Below the pieces are notes generated by a model. The model was not told the DNA's origin. It saw nothing but the letters and a program-made list of their open reading frames with translations, and made no database searches. From Phocoena phocoena (lineage: Eukaryota > Chordata > Mammalia > Artiodactyla > Phocoenidae): a stretch of 64,000 bases of DNA. The DNA lies in contig NC_089235.1 in the NCBI RefSeq assembly GCF_963924675.1, positions 62,926,220 to 62,990,219 of the forward strand. Direction: 5' to 3'. A program made the translations under genes and the position numbers. Shown piece after piece: positions 57,405 to 64,000 of the stretch (positions are counted from its first letter, which is position 1; each line of letters starts with the position of its first letter).

Positions 57405-57597
57405 ATAAATAAGTAACGAGACGTATTGTACAGCGTAGAGCATATACTCAATAATATCATAATATCCCTATATGGTGACAGATGGTAACTAGATTTACCA
57501 TGGGGATCATTTTGCAATGTGTAAAAATATGAAATCACTATGTTGTACACCTGGAACTAATATCATATGTCAATTATAACTCAATAATAAAAAAAGA
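57405..57597 (+). mobile_element. Old L1M-type 3' end
   Basis: Sense text: 'gacagatggtaactagattt', 'gatcattttgcaatgtgt', 'actatgttgtacacctggaa', 'tatgtcaattataactcaat' and an A-rich tail. Confidence 0.75.
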
Positions 57598-57624
57598 CAT
57601 TTCTTCAGTGTTGAGGAGAAATAG

Positions 57625-57800
57625 CTAAAAATCCAAGGTCTTTGAAGTTAGACAAATCTGGGTTTGAATCCTAACTCCTCACTTGCTAGCTTGTCTCCTA
57701 GGACAAGTTATGTCGCCTCAGTAAGCTTCAATTTCCTCATCATAACACAGGGTTAAGAGTACCTACACTGTAGGACTGTTGTAATCACTGAAATAAAGGG
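57625..57800 (+). mobile_element. MIR SINE
   Basis: Well-preserved sense MIR: 'agttagacaaatctgggttt', 'gaatcctaactcctcactt', 'gctagcttgtctcctagg', 'caatttcctcatcataacac', 'gtacctacactgtaggac'. Confidence 0.8.
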
Positions 57801-57967
57801 ACATCTAGAGGAAAACCTTGAAAGGATTGGGCTTCATCAGCCGGAGCCCCTTTAGGAAACAGGTGGTCCATTCAAAGTAGGAAAATTTGAGGAAAGTGTA
57901 GTAGCAGGACTATTTTAAAAATGTATAGGCAAAGTGTAGGAAGACCACAAAAGATAGTGCAATACTC

Positions 57968-58590
57968 CATTTACAATAGCCAAGACATGGAAGCAATCCA
58001 GGTTTCCATCAACAGATGAATGGATAAAGATGTAATATATATATATATATATATATACTACAGATGAATGGGTAAATATATAGTGTGTGTGTGTATATAT
58101 ATATATACACACACATATACACGCAATGGACGATTACTCAGCCTTAAAAAGAATGTAATAATGCCATTTGCAGCAACATGGATGGACCTAGAGATTATCG
58201 TACTAAGAAAAACAAACATCATATGATATCACTTATGTGTGGAATCTAAAAAATGACACAAATCAGCTTATTTACAAAACCGAAACAGACACACAGACAG
58301 AAAACAAACTTATTGTTACCAAAGGGGAAAAGCAGGAGGTGGGATGGGGTGGGATGGGCGGGATAAATTAGGAGTTTGGGATGAACAGATACACACTACT
58401 GTATATAAAATAGACAAAAAACAAGGACCTACTGTAGAGCACGGGGAACTATGTTCAATATCTTGTAATAACCTATAATGGAAAATAATTTGAAAAAGAA
58501 TATATATATGTATATGTGTAACTGAATCACTTTGCTGTACACCTGAAACAAACACAACATTATAAATCAACTATACTTCAATAAAAAAAA
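57968..58590 (+). mobile_element. 5'-truncated L1 3' end with internal microsatellite expansion
   Basis: Sense L1 3' segment from ORF2 end ('atttacaatagccaagacat', 'caacatggatggacctaga') to the 3'UTR and a poly-A tail. Its 3'UTR ('aactgaatcactttgctgta') is of a different L1 lineage from the copies at 1094, 4419 and 11680. The TSD AAAAGATAGTGCAATACTC is perfect at 57949-57967 and 58591-58609. The phrase ACAGATGAATGGATAAA (58012) is duplicated at 58060 around a (TA)n tract. Confidence 0.93.
58034..58120. repeat. (TA)n/(GT)n/(AC)n compound microsatellite inside L1
   Basis: (TA)n at 58034-58056, then (GT)n, (TA)n and (AC)n to about 58120. The TG and CA blocks flank the second TA block, so they can pair as a hairpin. 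Confidence 0.85.
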
Positions 58591-58609
58591 AAAAGATAGT
58601 GCAATACTC

Positions 58610-59640
58610 TAGGGATACCAGCTCCAGGCCTGAAAGTCTGGGTAAAAGCAGTGTCTCCTGGGACTTGGAGACGGAGAAGGCTGTGCCGAGGGAGCTGCCA
58701 GAGAGGTGCTGAGACCTCCGTGAGAGATATTGCCAGCCTTTGGCAACAACTGGGGGCCTGGGAAATGAATAGAGTAGCTTCCCTCCCTCCCTCTTGCTTT
58801 CTCTCCCTCCAGTTCCTTCAGAATTCTCTAGTGGCCAAACCCAACCTGAAGCCATTTGGTAAGAGAGTCCATTGAGGTCACAGGAAGTGATCTGGGGAGC
58901 AGAGTAGAGAAGGATGGAGAGTGGATCTGGGGGCAAATGGAACATGCCCAGCATGCTCAGTAAGCGTATTTCCTTTCTTTTTCTCTTTCGGAGACTGTAA
59001 ACAAGAAGGTGTCTTTCCCTTGGAAGAATAAGCATACAATAGAGCTGCCACCAGCCTCTGAAAGACTGTGCCTTATATGTGAGGTCTATAGATTATGACA
59101 CATCACAGACATAGCTCTGGAGTTGGAAACAAACACATATTCATCTTTTCTTAAAGGACAATGGGAGAAGCACAGATGGTCTAGTGGTTGATTCTCCAAG
59201 AGAGTGAATGATGCAAAGAGTCTGATATTCTGGTCAGACAAAAACAGGAGCTCTTGTTTCAATAGTGGCTTTTCAAGTTTGCCTCTTGGCATGAAGCTAA
59301 CTCTGGCAGAGGGTATCGTATAAACAGGGCACATGCCTAAGCATGTAAGCCAGTCACTACTTGTTGGATACATTTTCACCCTCTAGCCCATGACCCACAG
59401 TTACCTGACAAAGCTGACGGCAAGGCCTCTTTTCAGAGAATGTGTTATGGACCACTTAGATCTTTTCAAAGTTTGTAAATGAGTTGAAGGTCACCTTTGG
59501 AAAAGAGAGCTTTGTCATCACTGGTAGTGCAGCGGATCTTTGATTCACTCCACTCGTAAGCCTCCTGACCTTCGGGTAAATAACTCTTCTCCTGTCAACA
59601 CATAAATAAATAAATAATCCTTCTCCTCTGCCTCTCATAG
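58610..59640. other. No recognisable gene; 154-codon frame without motif
   Basis: The minus-strand frame 58571-59035 runs into the L1 poly-A tail and has no domain. The region also contains short frames at 59086-59379. No repeat was recognised. Confidence 0.35.
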
Positions 59641-60085
59641 TGTGCTCAATGGTGAACCCCCAAAAGATATATCCATGTCTTCATCCCCAGAACCTGGGCA
59701 GGTTACCTTATCTGGCAAAAGGGTCTTTGTAGATGTAATTAAGGTAAAAGATACCGAGATGAGAAGATCATTCTGGATTATCTGGGTGGGCCCTACATCC
59801 AATGCCGAGTATCCTCATAGGAGATACGCAGAGGGCCGGCACAATGAGAAGTCTATGTGGAGATGGAGGAAGAGATTTGTGTGATATGTGGCCACAAGCT
59901 GAGAATACCAGCAATCACTGGAAGCTGGAAGAGATATGGACTGGATCCTCCCTTACAGCCTTTGGAGGGAGTAAGACCCCTGGTTGTGGACTTCTGGCCT
60001 CCAGCATTGTGACAGAATAAATTTCCATTTTTGCAAGCCACCAAGTTTGTGGTAGTTGTTACAGTAGCCCTGGAAACAAATACAT
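59641..60085 (+). mobile_element. ERVL-MaLR LTR (MLT1-like)
   Basis: Clear MLT1 layout: 'gtgaacccccaaaagatata', 'ttaccttatctggcaaaagg', 'tttgtagatgtaattaagg', 'atctgggtgggccctacatc', 'ggccacaagctgagaatacc', 'tggcctccagcattgtgac', 'agaataaatttcc', 'caagccaccaagtttgtgg'. Solo LTR, no coding sequence. Confidence 0.85.
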
Positions 60086-60289
60086 TTCTTGTGAAACCAT
60101 CTGTGCTGACACCTTGATTACTAAGCAGATTGAGTCTTAGCAGCCTGGAGCATTACAGAAATAGTGCAGGGAGCGAACATCTTAGAATATATTTTTCTGA
60201 CAATTATGAGAAGCCATCTCAAATCCGGGGAAGTTGTGCTATCTAAATTACACCTTAAGCACTTGCAGTGAAACATCATTAAGTTGAAA

Positions 60290-60530
60290 GAGAGGCAGAA
60301 GAAAGAGTATTGGAGGAAGGAATCAAGTGTCCTGGATTCTACTACTGGTTTTACTATTCACTGGCTATTTGACCTTTGAAAAGTCATTCAAATAGTCCAA
60401 GCCTAGATTTTCTTATCTCTAAAATACTTGTCCCACCTACTTTACAGTGTTGGCAAGGAGGTTAAATTATACAAGGTGCTCTGAAATAGTAAAGTGCTAT
60501 CCATTAAACTGAAAAGTAGTATATGATACA
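60290..60530 (+). mobile_element. MIR SINE
   Basis: Sense MIR text: 'agtgtcctggattctactac', 'ctatttgacctttgaaaagt', 'gattttcttatctctaaaat', 'gcaaggaggttaaattatac'. Confidence 0.7.
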
Positions 60531-60621
60531 TTTACTTGTTCATAATATAAATACGATATGTAGTTGCTCAGCTAAATTCGATCCTATAACTCAGAATTTG
60601 CCATGATTGGGAAAAGGGATA

Positions 60622-60790
60622 CATAGGAGTCAGGAAATCACGGTTTTTGTCTTGGCTCTAAAGACTAAAGAGCCAAGTCATCTTGAACAAAGTATTGAAC
60701 CTTTTAGAGACACAGTTTTCATAATTGTTAAGTGAAGGAGTTTGACTGGATGATCTCTAACGTTGCTCCCATATCTCTCATTCTATAGAA
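60622..60790 (+). mobile_element. MIR SINE (diverged)
   Basis: Text 'tcaggaaatcacggtttttg', 'acaaagtattgaaccttttag', 'ggagtttgactggatgatct' follows the sense order of a MIR-family SINE. Confidence 0.55.
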
Positions 60791-61895
60791 TTTTAAGAAA
60801 ATTATGATTAGCAGGATGGTTCTCTCCCTGGTGAATTTGTTTCTTCTCATGGATTAAATTTTCACTAAATTCTGTCAATCCTGAACTTGTCTGCTGAGCT
60901 TCAGATTTATATAACCAAGGACCTGGATGTCACACATATCAGCTGAGAAACTCTGAATGTAAAGGAAAGGAAAAACAAAATTTACTTACACAAGAAAAAA
61001 AGAAAGAAAGAAGAAAAAGGAAAATAGAACTCATTTGCTCACTTAATTGGAAAGTCTATGAATAGACCTAGTTTTAGCTACAGCTAGATTTATGGCTTAA
61101 ATAATGTCATCTAGATTTACTTTCTTTCCACCTCTCAGTCCTGTTTTGCACAGGGCGGGCTGGCTCCATTCTGAAACTTCACATGGTGTAATAGTGCTGT
61201 TGCATTATCTCTTAATTACAAGTATCAAGGAAAAATAAAAGTATTTTCCCAGATGCATAACAAGAATCTCTTTGCATCTCATTGGCTCTGATTGGCTAAA
61301 ATGTCCATCTCTGAACCAGTCACCATGTTAAGAAGAAATTCAGTGTGCTGACTGGCTTAGATCTGGGTCACGTGATTCATTGCTAAACCAGAGATATAGT
61401 CCCATCGTACCAGGACCAGTTGATTATAACATTCCAGTAATTTTCTGAGTTGGTTGTTAAACTGTTGCGAGCATTAAATTTGAAAAGGTGGGAGTATCCA
61501 CGCTACAAACTAGGGCTTTATTTGTTTACTTATTTTGGAGAGATCATTTACCAGCACATCACTGGGTACAGCCCTGTCCAAGCAGAGTGGGTGAGGATAG
61601 GATCACCTTGTAAAAATGAGGCTGTTAACAAAATAAGACAAAAATAAATGCTGCAGTGGCAAGAAAAAAACAAAAACAAAAACAAGAAAACCTACCACTG
61701 TTCATTCACTAAAACTGGAAGCTCAAACTCAAAATATCTAATGCTGAATTTTCTCTTTCTCCTCCATCTGCTTTGTCTCATGGATTTTCCATCTTGATTG
61801 GTAACCATCACTCCAATCAGACACTCAAGTCTAAAATATGACATTTAATTTTTGAATGCTTTTATTTCTTTCATAACACAATTTTGCCTCCTTAG
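60791..61895. other. Mostly unassigned; weak copy of the unnamed repeat seen at 7030
   Basis: Between 61130 and 61430 the text 'ctgattggctaaaatgtcca', 'atctgggtcacgtgattc' resembles the unnamed element at 7030-7500. The rest carries no recognised feature. Confidence 0.35.
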
Positions 61896-61954
61896 CATTT
61901 TTTAAACCCATCTCATCCTCTGTTGCTACAAGTCACTTAGACTTGTTTGATCTC

Positions 61955-62116
61955 TCTTTGGGATATTTCAGGATTCTTCTAATTTGTCTGCAGACCTTCA
62001 GTCTTACCTTTCTCAAATTTATCCAGTGTATCACCAGCAGGGTGATCTATCTAAAGTATGTCTGACCCAATTATTACTTCTTCCTAAATTTCTTTCCATT
62101 GCATAATAGATAAGGT
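61955..62116 (+). mobile_element. L2 LINE fragment
   Basis: Sense L2-like text: 'ttgtctgcagaccttcagtc', 'cagggtgatctatctaaagt', 'ctgacccaattattacttc'. Confidence 0.5.
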
Positions 62117-62117
62117 C

Positions 62118-62589
62118 TGTGATGGCTTTCAACATGTTCACAAATTCTTCTCCCTTTACGAGGTGGAGCTTAATTCTCTGGCTTTGAGTAAGGGCTCAAT
62201 GAATAGAATATAACAGAAGTGATGGTGTGTGGCTTCCATGACTAGGTCATAAAAGGAGTTGCGGTTTCTTCCTTGCCCTCTCTCTTGGATGACCCACTCT
62301 AGGGGAAGCCAGCTATCATTTTGTGAGAACACTCAAGCAGCACTGTGGAGGGGTCCATGTAGCAAAAAACTGAGGCCTCCTGCCAGCAACTATCTTGGAA
62401 GCGGAAGAGTTTAAACGACTGCAGTCCAGTCTGATGTGGTGACTGCAGCCTCACGAGAGATTCTGAACCAGAACCACCTAGGTCACTCCTGAATTCCTAA
62501 CCCACTGGAACTGTGAGAAAGCAACTGATTATTGTCTTAAGCTGTTAAATTTTGAGCGTAGCAACAGGTCATTTGGTCTCAGCGTAACA
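62118..62589 (+). mobile_element. ERVL-MaLR LTR (MLT1-like)
   Basis: Sense LTR text: 'tgatggctttcaacatgttc', 'gcttccatgactaggtcata', 'ggatgacccactctagggg', 'gccagctatcattttgtgag', 'ggaactgtgagaaagcaact', 'gtcttaagctgttaaatttt'. Confidence 0.75.
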
Positions 62590-62639
62590 CTTTATTTTCC
62601 CTCCATCACTGAACCTACACTTTACAAAACCATATGGGT

Positions 62640-62708
62640 TTGTCTTCCTCATTCTAGTCCGAGCTTCCTGAGGGCTGGTACTGTAATTCCAAGCTCACTG
62701 CTGTATCC
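62640..62708 (+). mobile_element. L2 LINE 3' end fragment
   Basis: Text 'cattctagtccgagcttcct', 'gagggctggtactgtaattc', 'gctcactgctgtatccct', directly upstream of the next LTR. Confidence 0.6.
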
Positions 62709-62711
62709 CTG

Positions 62712-63280
62712 AGTGGTAGACTGTATTGCTGTTTCACAAAGATGGCTGCAACAGTATCTCCTATTTCAAGTACTCTTCTAGAAGCTTGTCACTTCCCCAT
62801 CCAGAGGTGGATTCCCTGTCTCCTCCCTTTGAAACTGGATGGATCTTTGTGACTGCCTCAAACAGTAGAGCTGAAGGGGATGATATGTTATTTCCAAAGG
62901 CAGGTCATAAAAATGCCACGCACGTTTGCGTCTCTCCTTTAGACCCTTGCTGTTGGAATCCAACCACTGTGCTGTGGGGAAACTCAAGCAATCTGTAGAA
63001 ATGCCCACAGGGAGAGGAAGCATGAGCCCCAGCTCACAGTGGGAGCCGAGCTCCCAGGCGACAGCCGGTGCTAACTAGCCATGGGAGTGAACCGTCCTGG
63101 AAGTCAATCTTCCAGTCCCTAGTTGAGTCTACCAAGCCAATGCCACGTGGATCAGAGATGAGCTGCCCCTGCTGAGCTCTGCTCAGATTGCAGCTTTGTG
63201 AGGAAGATAAATGATTGTGATTGTTTTAAGCCACTAAGTTTTAGGATAATCTGCTATGCAGTAGTATGTAACGGGAACGT
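62712..63280 (+). mobile_element. ERVL-MaLR LTR (MLT1-like), second copy
   Basis: Sense LTR text: 'gtctcctccctttgaaactg', 'gatctttgtgactgcctc', 'gaaggggatgatatgttat', 'ctgctcagattgcagctttg', 'tgttttaagccactaagttt'. It follows the LTR at 62118 in the same direction; they differ in sequence, so they are separate insertions. Confidence 0.75.
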
Positions 63281-63429
63281 CCAGCGCAGTATCTGTGACA
63301 TCACAGGCATTTGACAAGCATTTGTAAACTGACTGAAGATCCTAGTTTCCTTATACAGCTACTTTCTGGGCACATTAGTACACGTGTCCTTCTTTAAACA
63401 AATCTTGAACTCATGACTCAAGATTTGTG

Positions 63430-63960
63430 TTCAAGCTGTTCCTTCTGCTATGAATTGCCTCCCTACTTTCCTTGTACATTTACCTGCTCAAGTCTTATGC
63501 TTCTGAAAAAATGCTGTTGAAACTTGCTTTCCTCCCTTCCTTGCATCCCTTTAATAACTATGTCGTGAATGTCTACGATAAGCCCAGGATATCATATGGA
63601 GCAATAGAGGCAAAATCCCCATCCTCTTGGAGTTTCACATTTCAATGGGGATCCAGTCAACAAATAAATATGTCATTAAAAATTATAGAGTGTGATTAGC
63701 ACCTTAAAGGAATTAAACAGTGTGCAGTAATAGAAAAAAACGGGGCAGGTGGGAGGGGCAGAAGGAATGGGGTCCTATTTTAAATGAAGTGTCTCAGGAA
63801 GATCTCTTTAAGGAGGTGATATTTGAGATCTGAAAAATAAGACGGAACAAGTCTGTAAGAAAAGACCATGGCATCCCGGGCAGAGAAAACAGCAAGTGCA
63901 AAGCCATGAGATGAGATCAAAAATGTTTTCTGTTGGATAAAATAAAGGAGGCATTTACAG
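63430..63960. mobile_element. L2 LINE pieces in both orientations
   Basis: About 63430-63540 is sense L2-like ('gctatgaattgcctcccta'). From about 63545 the text turns antisense ('cagtgtctcaggaagatct'-type, 'aggaggtgatatttgagatc', 'gaaaacagcaagtgcaaag'). Both are diverged. Confidence 0.5.
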
Positions 63961-64000
63961 CTGCAGGATGATGAGTGGAGAGAAGACATTGACTAGATGA

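Noticed and set aside
58571..59035. 154-codon open frame on the minus strand
   Set aside because: One end is the L1 poly-A tract and the rest has no motif.
1..64000. CRISPR array, operon, riboswitch or prokaryotic gene content
   Set aside because: The repeat content, base composition and absence of packed coding frames are those of mammalian nuclear DNA. The dispersed SINEs are not spacer-separated direct repeats.

Overview
This window looks like ordinary mammalian (cetartiodactyl, most likely cetacean) nuclear DNA that is intergenic or deep intronic. The main clue is eleven copies of one roughly 200-bp tRNA-derived SINE with A and B box-like promoter text, an A-rich tail and mostly intact target-site duplications (TSDs). 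I recognise it by eye as the CHR family that is abundant in whales and dolphins. The L1 3' ends and L1 5'UTRs are of the type seen in cetartiodactyl genomes. The species cannot be fixed from this sequence alone.

No host protein-coding gene, exon, tRNA, rRNA, CRISPR array or prokaryotic feature could be supported. Almost all longer open frames fall inside SINEs (the GC-rich SINE body is open in several frames), L1 5'UTRs, or L1 ORF2 remnants. The few outside repeats, for example 14246-14680 (-) and 17392-17910 (+), have no recognisable domain and no exon context.

Layout: 1-6.1 kb has an AT-rich unique block, L1 3' ends, an L1/HAL1-like ORF1 remnant, an ERV-type LTR, two SINEs, L2 and Tigger-like pieces. 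6.1-11.6 kb has old L1 ORF2, one SINE, MIRs and unique sequence. 11.55-14.1 kb is a nested unit: an old LTR-like element split by a 2-kb L1 that has both of its ends but lacks nearly all of its middle. 14-20 kb has MIR, L2, MER5A, inverted MaLR LTR pieces, a hAT-type element split by an older SINE, and a long AT-rich block without visible repeats (18.5-20.2 kb). 20-31 kb has six young SINEs in both orientations, several inside older L1 pieces. 31-46 kb has old L1, two ERV-type LTRs, a MER20, an interstitial telomere-like array at 37.8 kb, and an L1 5'UTR abutting an older L1 ORF2 at 41.6-44.3 kb. 46-57 kb is repeat-poor with MIR/L2 pieces and a (GT)n tract. 57-64 kb has two L1 3' ends, three MaLR LTRs, MIRs and L2.

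The record is mainly a stratigraphy of retrotransposition: L2/MIR/MER5A/MER20/MaLR oldest, then L1M-type, then older CHR-type SINEs, then the young SINEs. No new functional system was found. The points most worth checking are the internally deleted L1 with intact TSDs, the telomere-like array with a regular variant unit, and the SINE sub-lineages defined by shared diagnostic changes.
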